Source: Pseudomonadota bacterium
GTDB lineage: Bacteria; Pseudomonadota; Gammaproteobacteria; Pseudomonadales; Moraxellaceae
Length of the DNA: 47,875 bases
Assembly (NCBI GenBank): GCA_021804565.1
Contig: JAJZHK010000019.1
Span: 1 to 47,875, forward strand
Reading direction: 5' to 3'
Below the pieces are notes generated by a model. It saw only the letters and a program-made list of their open reading frames with translations. It made no database searches and was not told where the DNA came from. The position numbers and the translations under genes were made by a program. Shown in pieces: positions 24,939 through 33,487 of the stretch (the first letter of the stretch is position 1; every line of letters starts with the position of its first letter).

Positions 24939-25981
24939 ACAGTCCCGTGCAAGCCGACGCACACGCGCCCTGGCGGCGACCTTTGATGGCCCTCGGGCTG
25001 CTTCTGGCGATGGCCCTGCTGCTGTTTTTCTGGTGGCGTCATGGGCGTATCGTCAGCACCGATGATGCTTATGTGCGCGTTCCCAATGCCGAGGTGAGCA
25101 GCAACATCGATGGCCGGGTGGTGGCCTTGCTGGTGCATGACAACCAGCCGGTTCGGCGTGGCGATCTGCTGGTGCAGATCGACGATCGCAACGACCGTAT
25201 CGCCCTGGCGGCAGCAGACGCGCGCTGGCGCCAGCGTATCGAGCAGGTCAAGGCTGACGAAGCTTCCTACCGGGCGCAGTTGGCGCAGATCGACGCTTTG
25301 CAGCAACATCTCCAGTATCTGCAAAAGGAGGCCATGCGCCGGCAGTCCCTGGTCAGTGCCGGCATGGCCTCACAGGAGAGTCTGGACCGCGCCGCCAGCG
25401 AGGCCCGCGAAGCCGAGGCCAGCCTGCATGCGGCCGAGCAGCACGCTGCAGCTTTGCGGGCCAGCCTGGGGGGGCAGCCGCAGGAAGATCCGCTACAGGA
25501 TGCCCAGGTGCAAGCGGCCCAGGCCGAGGTGGCGCACGCCCAGCTGGAGCTGAGTTATACCCAGATCAGGGCGCCGGTTGACGGCGTCGTCGCCCAGGTC
25601 GACCATCTGCAGGTGGGCGATTATATCAAGTCGGGTGCGCCGCTGTTTGCCTTGATGTCGCCCCAGGCCGGCTGGGTTGAGGCCAATTTTAAGGAGGATG
25701 CCCTCGCCCACATGCGCGTTGGGCAAAAGGCGCAGGTGAGCATCGACGCTTACCCGGGGGTGGTTTTTCATGCCCAGGTCGAGAGTCTGGCGCCGGCCAC
25801 CGGTTCGCAGTTTTCCTTGCTGCCGCCAGAGAATGCCACCGGCAACTGGGTCAAGGTTGTACAAAGGCTACCGGTCCGTCTGCGCCTGCTCGACGTCGCT
25901 GGGGAGACGCCTTTGCGGGCCGGCCTGAGTGCGCAGGTCAGCGTTGACACCGGCTTTCGCCGGCATCTCGGGGCCTGGTGA
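24935..25981 (+). CDS. EmrA-type membrane fusion protein (HlyD family)
   Basis: 348 residues. One N-terminal transmembrane helix (about 17-35, LMALGLLLAMALLLFFWW) anchors a periplasmic adaptor. The lipoyl half-motifs (DAYVRVPNAEVSSNIDGRVV near 45-65, and YTQIRAPVDGVVAQ near 205) flank an alpha-helical hairpin at about 90-190 that would contact an outer-membrane channel. It works with the EmrB-like transporter encoded next (1-nt overlap). No TolC-like gene is present in the window, so the outer-membrane partner must lie elsewhere. Confidence 0.91.
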   Translation: MNSPVQADAHAPWRRPLMALGLLLAMALLLFFWWRHGRIVSTDDAYVRVPNAEVSSNIDGRVVALLVHDNQPVRRGDLLVQIDDRNDRIALAAADARWRQRIEQVKADEASYRAQLAQIDALQQHLQYLQKEAMRRQSLVSAGMASQESLDRAASEAREAEASLHAAEQHAAALRASLGGQPQEDPLQDAQVQAAQAEVAHAQLELSYTQIRAPVDGVVAQVDHLQVGDYIKSGAPLFALMSPQAGWVEANFKEDALAHMRVGQKAQVSIDAYPGVVFHAQVESLAPATGSQFSLLPPENATGNWVKVVQRLPVRLRLLDVAGETPLRAGLSAQVSVDTGFRRHLGAW

Positions 25982-27510
25982 TGGCGTCGCAGGAACTCAA
26001 CAGCGACAGTGAGGCGCCTTTGCATCGCGGCATGATCACGCTGACGGTCATGCTTGCCTCGGTCCTGCAGTCTCTCGACAACACCATCGCCAATGTCGCC
26101 ATGCCGAAAATGCAGGGCGCCCTGGCCGCAACCCAGGATCAGATGAGCTGGGTGCTCACCTCCTACATCGTCGCTGCGGCCATCATGACCCCGCTGACCG
26201 GCTGGTTGGCTGGACGCTTCGGGCGCAAGACGCTTTTTCTCGTTTCTGTCTTTGGCTTTACGCTGGCCTCGGCCCTCTGTGGTCTGGCGCAGGGCCTGGG
26301 CGAGATGGTCCTGTTCCGCTTTATACAGGGTTTGTCGGGTGCGGCCTTGGTGCCGATGTCGCAGGCGGTGCTGCTCGACATCAACCCGCCGGAGCGGCAT
26401 GGTCGGGCCATGGCCGTATGGGGACAGGGGGTGCTGGTCGGGCCCATGCTGGGGCCCATCCTCGGCGGCTGGCTGACCGACCATTACAGCTGGCGCTGGG
26501 TGTTCTATATCAATGTGCCTCTCGGCATCCTCGCCTTTCTCGGGGTTTACGCCTATTTTCCGCGCGCCGTCCGTTACCGGGCGCGTCTCGATTTTCTCGG
26601 CTTTGCCCTGCTCAGTGTCGCTGTGGCCAGTCTGCAACTCTGCCTGGATCGCGGGCCAACGCGCGACTGGTTCTCGTCGTCGGAGATCTGGCTGGAGGCC
26701 GGTACCGCGGCACTGAGCTTTTACCTGTTCATCGTGCACAGCCTCACGGCCAGGCAGCCCTTCATCCGCCTGGCCTTGTTCAAGGACCGCAATTTTCTGA
26801 CCGGCAACATCTTCATCTTTCTCGTCGGTGTCATCATTTTTGCGACCTTGGCCCTGTTGCCACCGTTGCTGCAGGATCTTTTGGGCTATCCGGTCTACGA
26901 TGCCGGCCTGCTCACCGCTCCACGCGGGCTAGGCACGCTGATCGCCATGGCCATCGCCGGTCGCCTGGTCGATCGCGTCGATCCGCGTTGGCTGATCGGT
27001 GCAGGCTTTGCCTGCGCTGCCCTGTCGCTGTGGCAGATGACCCGTTTCGATACCCTGATGAGCGCCGCTCCGGTGTTCTGGTCGGGTCTGGTGCAGGGTC
27101 TGGGCACCGGTCTGGCTTATGTGCCTTTGGTGACCTTAAGTTTTGCCACCCTGCCGGCGGTCTACAGAAACGAGGGCAGTGCTTTTTTCAGCCTGGTGCG
27201 CAATATCGGCAGCAGCCTGGGTATTTCCATGGTCCAGGCGCTCATGGTCCGCAATACGCAGATCGTGCACGCCTCGCTGGCGAGCACGGTCAACCGCTAT
27301 GCCGCACGCAGTACCCCGGCTTTTGCCCATCTGGGTGATCCGGCGGTGCGTGCCGCTTTCAATGCCCAGGTGACCCACCAGGCCTTGATGATCGCCTATA
27401 TCGACGACTTCTGGCTGATGTTCGGCCTGGCCTTGCTGGCCATGCCCTTGCTCCTGTTGCTGCGCCCTCCCCAGCGCGGCTCGCTGCCGGCACCGACGCT
27501 GATCGAGTAG
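25981..27510 (+). CDS. EmrB-type MFS multidrug efflux transporter (DHA2, 14 TM)
   Basis: 509 residues. A proton-driven drug exporter of the DHA2 family: SLDNTIANVAMPKMQ in TM1, AGRFGRKTLFLVSVFGF between TM2 and TM3, and RGLGTLIAMAIAGRL later; about 14 hydrophobic helices by eye. EmrB-type proteins form a tripartite pump with an EmrA adaptor. The ATG at 25981 overlaps the emrA-like stop (TGATG); an in-frame GTG one codon earlier is possible. It is the last gene of the MarR-controlled operon; a flavin monooxygenase follows after about 100 nt. Confidence 0.92.
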   Translation: MASQELNSDSEAPLHRGMITLTVMLASVLQSLDNTIANVAMPKMQGALAATQDQMSWVLTSYIVAAAIMTPLTGWLAGRFGRKTLFLVSVFGFTLASALCGLAQGLGEMVLFRFIQGLSGAALVPMSQAVLLDINPPERHGRAMAVWGQGVLVGPMLGPILGGWLTDHYSWRWVFYINVPLGILAFLGVYAYFPRAVRYRARLDFLGFALLSVAVASLQLCLDRGPTRDWFSSSEIWLEAGTAALSFYLFIVHSLTARQPFIRLALFKDRNFLTGNIFIFLVGVIIFATLALLPPLLQDLLGYPVYDAGLLTAPRGLGTLIAMAIAGRLVDRVDPRWLIGAGFACAALSLWQMTRFDTLMSAAPVFWSGLVQGLGTGLAYVPLVTLSFATLPAVYRNEGSAFFSLVRNIGSSLGISMVQALMVRNTQIVHASLASTVNRYAARSTPAFAHLGDPAVRAAFNAQVTHQALMIAYIDDFWLMFGLALLAMPLLLLLRPPQRGSLPAPTLIE

Positions 27511-27609
27511 CTGGCCTCAAATGATGGAAACTTGGCCTCGCTGCCTCTCGCCGATGAGGTCGGCAAGGCTCTAGGATGAGCCTGTTCTCAGACGCGGAGC
27601 GCTTTTTTG

Positions 27610-29106
27610 ATGGAAACAAGCTATTTTGATGTGCTGATCGTCGGCGCGGGTCTCTCCGGTATAGGCGCTGCCCGACATTTGCAGCAAAGCTGTCCGGAGA
27701 AGACCTATGCCGTGCTCGAAGGGCGCGATGCCATCGGCGGCACCTGGGATTTGTTCCGTTACCCGGGCATACGCTCGGATTCGGATATGTACACCCTCGG
27801 TTACAACTTCAAACCCTGGAAGCAGTCGCAAGCGATCGCTGACGGTCCGCTGATTCGTGAGTACATCCAGGAGACGGCTCGCGAGTACGGTATCGACCGT
27901 CATATTCGTTTCAACACCCGGGTGGAACAAGCCGACTGGAGTGAGAAAAAGCAGGAGTGGACGCTGAGCCTGCGTGAAGGCGGCGGCGAGCTACGGCGCT
28001 TGCGCTGCAACTTTCTGCTCATGTGTACCGGCTATTATGACTATGCGGCCGGCTATATGCCGGACTTCCCGGGCCTGCAAAACTACCAGGGGCGCCTGAT
28101 CCATCCCCAGCACTGGCCTGCAGACCTCAACTACCGGGGCAAGAGGATCGTCATCATCGGCAGCGGGGCGACCGCGGTGACCCTGGTGCCGGCCCTTGCC
28201 GCTGAGGCCGCACACGTCACCATGCTGCAGCGCTCCCCCAGCTATGTGATCAGCGTGCCGCGTGAAGACCTGATCTCCAACACCCTGCGCAAGGTGCTGC
28301 CCGAGAAGCTGGTCTATCGCCTGGCGCGCACCCGCAATGTCGGCTTGCAGCAGGCCTTCTTCAAGCTCAGTCGTAGCCAGCCCAAGCTGGTGCGTCGTCT
28401 GCTCATGTCACAGGTGCGCCGGCAGGTTGGGCCACAGTTCGATATGCGCCATTTCAGCCCGGCCTACAATCCCTGGGATGAGCGCTTGTGTGCAGTTCCC
28501 GACGGCGACCTGTTCAAGGCCCTGCGCTCAGGCCAGGCCTCGGTGCTGACCGACCAGATCGACAGCTTCACACCGACAGGCCTCAGGCTCAAGTCGGGCC
28601 AAGTGCTCGACGCCGACATCATCGTCAGCGCCACCGGACTGCAGCTGCAGATGATGGGCGGGGCCCGTCTGAGCCTCGATGGGCGTCCGGTCGATATGGC
28701 CAAGACCATGAACTACAAGGGGATCATGTTTCGTGATCTGCCCAACCTGGCCATGGTCTTCGGTTATACCAATGCCTCCTGGACGCTCAAGGCCGATCTC
28801 AGTGCCGAGTACGTCTGCCGGCTGCTGCGGCGCATGGATCAGCTCGGGGTTCGTCAGGCGACGCCACGCAACCACGATCACGCGGTGCAGGAGCTGCCTT
28901 TTCTGGAGATGGCCTCGGGCTATATCCAGCGCGCCATCGCCAGCTTTCCGCGGCAGGGCAGCAAGGCGCCATGGCGTGTCTACCAGAACTACGCCCTGGA
29001 TCTGATGACCTTGCGTTACAGCCCTATCGATGACGGCTGCATGGAGTTTCGTGGTCCGTCTTCCCCGGCCCAAAAAACCAGGTCCGCCGCCCTGGCGACG
29101 AGCTGA
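27610..29106 (+). CDS. Flavin-containing (Baeyer-Villiger type) monooxygenase
   Basis: 498 residues. Two Rossmann folds are evident: FAD-binding DVLIVGAGLSGIGAARHL at the N-terminus and NADPH-binding RIVIIGSGATAVTLVPAL near residue 180. Between them is YQGRLIHPQHWP, matching the Baeyer-Villiger fingerprint FxGxxxHxxxWP except Tyr for Phe. IGGTWDLFRYPGIRSDSDM is typical of the EthA-like group. Such enzymes insert oxygen next to ketones or oxidise thioethers. The ATG at 27610 has GGAG about 10 nt upstream. It sits after the efflux operon without a visible terminator, so read-through is possible. The substrate cannot be read from the sequence. Confidence 0.87.
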   Translation: METSYFDVLIVGAGLSGIGAARHLQQSCPEKTYAVLEGRDAIGGTWDLFRYPGIRSDSDMYTLGYNFKPWKQSQAIADGPLIREYIQETAREYGIDRHIRFNTRVEQADWSEKKQEWTLSLREGGGELRRLRCNFLLMCTGYYDYAAGYMPDFPGLQNYQGRLIHPQHWPADLNYRGKRIVIIGSGATAVTLVPALAAEAAHVTMLQRSPSYVISVPREDLISNTLRKVLPEKLVYRLARTRNVGLQQAFFKLSRSQPKLVRRLLMSQVRRQVGPQFDMRHFSPAYNPWDERLCAVPDGDLFKALRSGQASVLTDQIDSFTPTGLRLKSGQVLDADIIVSATGLQLQMMGGARLSLDGRPVDMAKTMNYKGIMFRDLPNLAMVFGYTNASWTLKADLSAEYVCRLLRRMDQLGVRQATPRNHDHAVQELPFLEMASGYIQRAIASFPRQGSKAPWRVYQNYALDLMTLRYSPIDDGCMEFRGPSSPAQKTRSAALATS

Positions 29107-29114
29107 GCCCGCAC

Positions 29115-29149
29115 AAGACGGTCTGCCATGGCGCAGACCGTGTCTTTTT
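29115..29149 (+). terminator. Intrinsic terminator after the monooxygenase gene
   Basis: CGGTCTGC (29119-29126) pairs with GCAGACCG (29133-29140) across a 6-nt loop, with partial extension of the stem, followed by TTTTT at 29145-29149. It lies about 13 nt after the stop codon. Confidence 0.75.
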
Positions 29150-29235
29150 GGCCATCTGCCGGGCGCGGACTGGTTTTTTACCTCAGGCTGATCTACAAAT
29201 GGAGGTGTGAATAATATTTCATACAAGGAGTTCTT

Positions 29236-30597
29236 ATGTCTGCCCCCCTGAAGGTCGGTGCCTTGACGCTGTTGGCGGCGACGGTGCTGCCAGCGATGGC
29301 GGTTGATTTTGATGCGCGCAGTATGGCCATGGGGGGAACGGGCGTCAGCTCGGCCTCGCTGGGCGCGGCGGCGCTGTTCAACCCGGCCTTGCTGGCCGTC
29401 CCTGATCGTGGTGATCACTTTGCCCTGCTCTTGCCGGCGGTGGGAGGACAAGTGACCGATCAGGGGGATGTGCATAACAAGGTCAGGGATTTGCAAAATG
29501 GCGCTTATGACAGTGCCATCAACGACTACCATCAGTTTCAGAGCAGTCCGAGTGCCGCTGGAGCCACCCAGTTCAGCAGCGACCTGGGTGGCCTCAATAG
29601 CGGTCTGGCCGGTCTCAGCGGGCAGCCTGTCGATATCCAGCTGGGGGTCGTGCCCTTCTCGGTGGCTTTTCACAATCCGGTGCTGTCCGTCGGGGTGTTC
29701 ACCAATGCCTATGCCGATGTCGCTGCCCGCTTCAACTACGCCTCCGGCGATGCGACGACCCTGAGCAATTACAGCAACTTGCTCTCCAGCATCGCTCCGG
29801 ATATCGGACGGTTGAACAATGGCACTGAAAGCAACACCCAGGAAGCCTTGCTGGCGGCGACCTTGCAGTCGCCCCAATACGGCAATCTGGTCAACTCCGC
29901 CTGCGCCAGCCAGCTCGGCAGCAGCTCATCCGCGCAGAGCGTCGCGTCCTGCTTCAATGATCCGAGCAACACGGTGACGTCCAGCGTACAGGCGGTCGGT
30001 GCGGCGATCGGTGAGGTGGGTGTGGCGCTGGCCGGGCAGATCGACGGCATCGCCCTGGGGGTGACCCCCAAGGTGCTGATGATCAAGACCTTCTACTACG
30101 ACAAGGTGGTGCAGAACAACACCTCGTTCTCGATGCAAAACTCGAGCAAGAGCTATAACGCCGTGAATGCCGATCTCGGTGCGGCCTATGCGCTGCCTAA
30201 CACGCCCTACAAGTTCGGCCTGGCGGTCAAAAACCTGCTGCCCGAGTCTTTCTCGACGGTCAACGACAGTTTCGGCAACCATGTCGATGTCAAGATCAAC
30301 CCGCAGGTCAGCGCCGGTGCCGAGGCGCACTGGCAGCATGCCACGGTGACCGCCGACCTTGATCTGACCCGCAATGAGGCCCCCGTACCCTGGGGGCAGG
30401 CGAGCCAGTTTGTCAGCCTGGGGGGTGAGCTCGATCTTTGGCTTCTGCAACTGCGCGCCGGTTACCGCAGCAACCTGGCCAATGGCCCGCTCAAGGATGA
30501 GGTCAGTGCCGGTGTCGGCCTCGGTCCCCTCGATCTGGCGCTCACCTATGGCGCCCATACGGTCGGTGGTGTGGTGCAGCTGGACTTTGCGTTCTAG
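29236..30597 (+). CDS. TraF-like outer-membrane beta-barrel protein
   Basis: 453 residues. A signal peptide covers about 1-22 (ending AATVLPAMA), followed by DFDARSMAMGGTGVSSAS and AALFNPALLA, the start pattern of the TraF_2/FadL-like outer-membrane family often mislabelled 'conjugal transfer protein TraF'. The C-terminal half has alternating beta-strand sequence, and the protein ends in VVQLDFAF, with the terminal Phe typical of outer-membrane barrels. AAGGAG lies 5 nt before the ATG. It has its own terminator upstream and downstream, so it is a single-gene unit. There are no other conjugation genes here. The transported substrate, if any, is unknown. Confidence 0.8.
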   Translation: MSAPLKVGALTLLAATVLPAMAVDFDARSMAMGGTGVSSASLGAAALFNPALLAVPDRGDHFALLLPAVGGQVTDQGDVHNKVRDLQNGAYDSAINDYHQFQSSPSAAGATQFSSDLGGLNSGLAGLSGQPVDIQLGVVPFSVAFHNPVLSVGVFTNAYADVAARFNYASGDATTLSNYSNLLSSIAPDIGRLNNGTESNTQEALLAATLQSPQYGNLVNSACASQLGSSSSAQSVASCFNDPSNTVTSSVQAVGAAIGEVGVALAGQIDGIALGVTPKVLMIKTFYYDKVVQNNTSFSMQNSSKSYNAVNADLGAAYALPNTPYKFGLAVKNLLPESFSTVNDSFGNHVDVKINPQVSAGAEAHWQHATVTADLDLTRNEAPVPWGQASQFVSLGGELDLWLLQLRAGYRSNLANGPLKDEVSAGVGLGPLDLALTYGAHTVGGVVQLDFAF

Positions 30598-30616
30598 GGC
30601 CGATCGGACGTCTTGA

Positions 30617-30626
30617 TTGTCGACAA
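30617..30626. promoter_or_regulatory. First GntR-type operator copy
   Basis: TTGTCGACAA, a perfect 10-bp palindrome, lies 20 nt after the TraF-like stop and just before the terminator stem. An identical copy lies 73 bp downstream, immediately ahead of the GntR gene. Confidence 0.55.
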
Positions 30627-30659
30627 AACCCTGGTTGTTTTCTTGACCAGGGTTTTTTA
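30625..30659 (+). terminator. Intrinsic terminator after the TraF-like gene
   Basis: AAAACCCTGGT (30625-30635) pairs perfectly with ACCAGGGTTTT (30646-30656) over a 10-nt loop, with a six-T run at 30653-30658 overlapping the base of the stem. Because of the A/T symmetry it may also function on the opposite strand. It separates the outer-membrane gene from the propionate operon. Confidence 0.85.
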
Positions 30660-30688
30660 TTGCGATATCTTCCCGATCAATCGAAATT

Positions 30689-30700
30689 ATTGTCGACAAT
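30689..30700. promoter_or_regulatory. Second GntR-type operator, at the GntR promoter
   Basis: ATTGTCGACAAT is a 12-bp perfect palindrome that ends 4 nt before the GntR start codon. The position suits autorepression by the GntR protein of the propionate operon. FCD-type GntR proteins bind short palindromes of this kind; direct assignment is inferred from position and the second copy at 30617. Confidence 0.7.
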
Positions 30701-30704
30701 TTCT

Positions 30705-31430
30705 ATGTCTGGACTGGTGCAGCTGAGCACGTCAGAGGCCGACCCAGCGGCGGCGCAAACCTTGGCTGACCGTGTCTTTGCGGCGATCCAGGACGCCATC
30801 ATCAAAGGCGAGCTGCAAGCCGGCAGCAAGATGTCCGAGGCTGAGCTGGCGGCGCGCTATGGGGTGTCCCGGGGGCCTTTGCGTGAGGCGCTGCGTCGGC
30901 TTGAAGGCCGCCAGCTGCTGTCACGCATTCCGCATGTCGGGGTGCGGGTGATGGCCCTCTCTTATGCCCAGCTGATCGAGATCTATCAAGTCCGCGAGGT
31001 GCTGGAGAGCATGGCGGCGCGCCTGGCAGCGACCGCCATGGACGACACCCAGGTGCAGCGTCTGCGTCAGCTCCTGCAGCTGCATGAGCAGCAGGCGGAG
31101 CTGCAGGAAGGGCGGGCCTATTTTCAGAGCGAGGGCGACCTCGATTTCCACTATCGCATCGTCCAGGGCTCCGGTAACAAGGTCCTGATCCAGATGCTCT
31201 GTGGCGAGCTCTACCACCGCGTACGCCTCTATCGTTACCAGTTCTCGGTCACTGAAGGGCGGCCGCACAAGGCCTGGCAGGAGCATCATCGTATCGTCGA
31301 GGCGATCGCTGAGCGCGACGGTGAAATGGCGGCGCTGTTGATGCAGCGGCATATCGCCGCGGCGCGCCGTAACGTTGAAGAACACTTCGCTGAACCGGCG
31401 GAGCATGATCCCATGAGGAGTAGGGTATGA
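30705..31430 (+). CDS. GntR family (FCD) regulator of the methylcitrate operon
   Basis: 241 residues. The N-terminal winged helix ([20 protein letters not shown], then [20 protein letters not shown]) is followed by an FCD ligand-binding domain at about 95-225 with the usual metal-ligand histidines ([20 protein letters not shown]). The ATG at 30705 was chosen because earlier in-frame codons would place the operator inside the gene; no Shine-Dalgarno sequence is apparent, so a short or leaderless transcript is possible. It overlaps prpB by 4 nt (ATGA) and heads prpB-prpC-acnD-prpF, so it most likely represses propionate catabolism and responds to a methylcitrate-cycle intermediate. Confidence 0.9.
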   Translation: MSGLVQLSTSEADPAAAQTLADRVFAAIQDAIIKGELQAGSKMSEAELAARYGVSRGPLREALRRLEGRQLLSRIPHVGVRVMALSYAQLIEIYQVREVLESMAARLAATAMDDTQVQRLRQLLQLHEQQAELQEGRAYFQSEGDLDFHYRIVQGSGNKVLIQMLCGELYHRVRLYRYQFSVTEGRPHKAWQEHHRIVEAIAERDGEMAALLMQRHIAAARRNVEEHFAEPAEHDPMRSRV

Positions 31431-32311
31431 GTCAGCAAATCTCCGCCGGTGCCCGCTTTCGGCGCGCCCTGGCCGAAGAACGGCCTTTGCAGGTGATGGG
31501 GACGGTCAACGCCTATGCCGCGATGATGGCGACCGAGGTGGGCTATCGCGCCATCTATCTGTCGGGAGCCGGCGTCGCCAACTATTCGTACGGGCTGCCA
31601 GATTTAGGCATCACCTCGCTGGAGGATGTGCTCATCGATGCCCGTCGCATCACCGCTGCGGTCGATACCCCTTTGCTGGTGGATATCGACACCGGCTGGG
31701 GGGGCGCCTTCAATATCGCCCGTACGATCAAGGAAATGATACGCGCCGGGGTGGCGGCGGTGCACCTCGAAGACCAGGTGGCGCTCAAGCGCTGCGGCCA
31801 TCGTCCGAACAAGGAGGTGGTGGCCACCGAGGAGATGGCCGATCGCATCAAGGCGGCGGTCGATGCCAAGACCGACCCGGATTTTGTCGTCATGGCGCGC
31901 ACCGATGCTTTGCAAAAAGAAGGGCTGCAAGCGGTCATCGATCGTGCTTGCGCCTACGTCGAGGCCGGGGCCGACGCCATCTTCGCCGAGGCGATGACCG
32001 AGCTGGGCATGTATCAGCAGGTCTGCGCCGCGGTCAAGGTGCCGGTGCTCGCCAACATCACCGAGTTTGGCAGCACGCCTTATTACACGGCTCAAGAGCT
32101 GGGTGAACAGGGGGTGGCCATGGTGCTTTATCCGCTGTCGGCGACGCGCGCCATGCAGAAGGCGGCTTTGCAGGTCTACCGTTCGGTACGCGAGCGCGGC
32201 ACCCAGGTCGAGGTGCTCGACCTGATGCAGCAACGACAGGAACTCTATGAGTTTCTCGACTACCACGCCTATGAAGCCAAGATCGATCAATTGTTTTCCC
32301 GCAAGGCCTGA
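31427..32311 (+). CDS. prpB: 2-Methylisocitrate lyase PrpB
   Basis: 294 residues. It cleaves 2-methylisocitrate into pyruvate and succinate in the methylcitrate cycle. PEP mutase/isocitrate lyase superfamily features are visible: [20 protein letters not shown], the Mg-binding DIDTGWGG, the catalytic loop [13 protein letters not shown], and MARTDAL. The length equals that of E. coli PrpB (296). It is coupled to the GntR gene by ATGA and followed by prpC after 33 nt. Confidence 0.95.
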   Translation: MSQQISAGARFRRALAEERPLQVMGTVNAYAAMMATEVGYRAIYLSGAGVANYSYGLPDLGITSLEDVLIDARRITAAVDTPLLVDIDTGWGGAFNIARTIKEMIRAGVAAVHLEDQVALKRCGHRPNKEVVATEEMADRIKAAVDAKTDPDFVVMARTDALQKEGLQAVIDRACAYVEAGADAIFAEAMTELGMYQQVCAAVKVPVLANITEFGSTPYYTAQELGEQGVAMVLYPLSATRAMQKAALQVYRSVRERGTQVEVLDLMQQRQELYEFLDYHAYEAKIDQLFSRKA

Positions 32312-32344
32312 AGCCGGCCGCGACGATACCGTGAGGATGAAACG

Positions 32345-33487
32345 ATGAGTGATGCACCCAAGCCCAAAAAGTCGGTGGCCCTGTCTGGAACCGTGGCCGG
32401 CAATACCGCCTTGTGTACCGTAGGACGCAGTGGCAACGATCTGCACTATCGCGGCTATGACATACTCGATGTGGCCACCGCCTGTGAATTTGAGGAGATC
32501 GCTTTCCTCCTGGTGCACGGCAAATTGCCGACGCTGGCTGAGCTGCGTGCGTACAAGAGCAAGCTGCGCGCTCTGCGCGGACTGCCGGCGGCCCTCAAGC
32601 TGGCCCTCGAGCAGCTGCCTCCGGCGGCCCATCCCATGGATGTCATGCGTACGGGTATCTCGGTGCTCGGCTGTTTGCAGCCTGAAAAAGAGGACCACAA
32701 CGCACCCGGTGCACGGGATATCGCCGACAAGCTGATGGCCTCGCTGGGCTCGATGCTCCTGTACTGGTACCACTTCAGTCATCACGGTCGCCGCATCGAG
32801 GTCGAAACCGACGACGACTCGATAGGCGGGCACTTCCTGCACCTGCTGCACGGCAAGGCGCCTCAGGAGAGCTGGGTACGGGCCATGCACACCTCGCTCA
32901 TCCTCTACGCCGAGCACGAGTTCAATGCCTCGACCTTTACCGCCCGGGTGATCGCCGGCACCGGTTCGGATATGTATTCAGCGCTGGCCGGTGGCGTTGG
33001 CGCCTTGCGCGGACCCAAGCATGGCGGCGCCAATGAAGTGGCCTTCGAGATCCAGAAGCGCTATGCCAGCGCCGATGCCGCCGAGGCTGACATCCGTGAA
33101 CGCGTCGCCCGCAAAGAGGTGGTCATAGGCTTTGGTCATCCGGTCTATACGGTCAGTGATCCGCGTAACAAGGTGATCAAGGAGGTGGCGCGTCAGCTGA
33201 GCGTCGAGCAGAACGACACGCGCATGTACGACATCGCTGAACGTCTGGAAGCGGTGATGTGGGAGATCAAGAAGATGTTCCCTAATCTCGACTGGTTCAG
33301 TGCGGTCAGTTATCACATGATGGGGGTGCCGACGGCCATGTTCACGCCGCTGTTTGTCATCGCCCGCACCAGCGGCTGGGCGGCTCATGTGCTCGAGCAG
33401 CGCGCCGACGGGAAGATCATCAGGCCGAGCGCCCAATACGTGGGGCCTGAAGATCAGCGCTTCGTCTCCATCGGAGAGCGGGTATGA
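32345..33487 (+). CDS. prpC: 2-Methylcitrate synthase PrpC
   Basis: 380 residues. It condenses propionyl-CoA with oxaloacetate. Citrate synthase fold residues are seen: [14 protein letters not shown] near the N-terminus, [28 protein letters not shown], and [14 protein letters not shown]. The short length and operon position identify methylcitrate rather than citrate synthase. GAGGATG precedes the ATG. The stop overlaps acnD as ATGA. Confidence 0.95.
   Translation: MSDAPKPKKSVALSGTVAGNTALCTVGRSGNDLHYRGYDILDVATACEFEEIAFLLVHGKLPTLAELRAYKSKLRALRGLPAALKLALEQLPPAAHPMDVMRTGISVLGCLQPEKEDHNAPGARDIADKLMASLGSMLLYWYHFSHHGRRIEVETDDDSIGGHFLHLLHGKAPQESWVRAMHTSLILYAEHEFNASTFTARVIAGTGSDMYSALAGGVGALRGPKHGGANEVAFEIQKRYASADAAEADIRERVARKEVVIGFGHPVYTVSDPRNKVIKEVARQLSVEQNDTRMYDIAERLEAVMWEIKKMFPNLDWFSAVSYHMMGVPTAMFTPLFVIARTSGWAAHVLEQRADGKIIRPSAQYVGPEDQRFVSIGERV

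Noticed and set aside
29236-30597. Trace of a conjugative element suggested by a TraF-type family name
   Set aside because: The protein is an outer-membrane barrel with a signal peptide. No pilus, relaxase, coupling protein, integrase or repeat boundaries are nearby.
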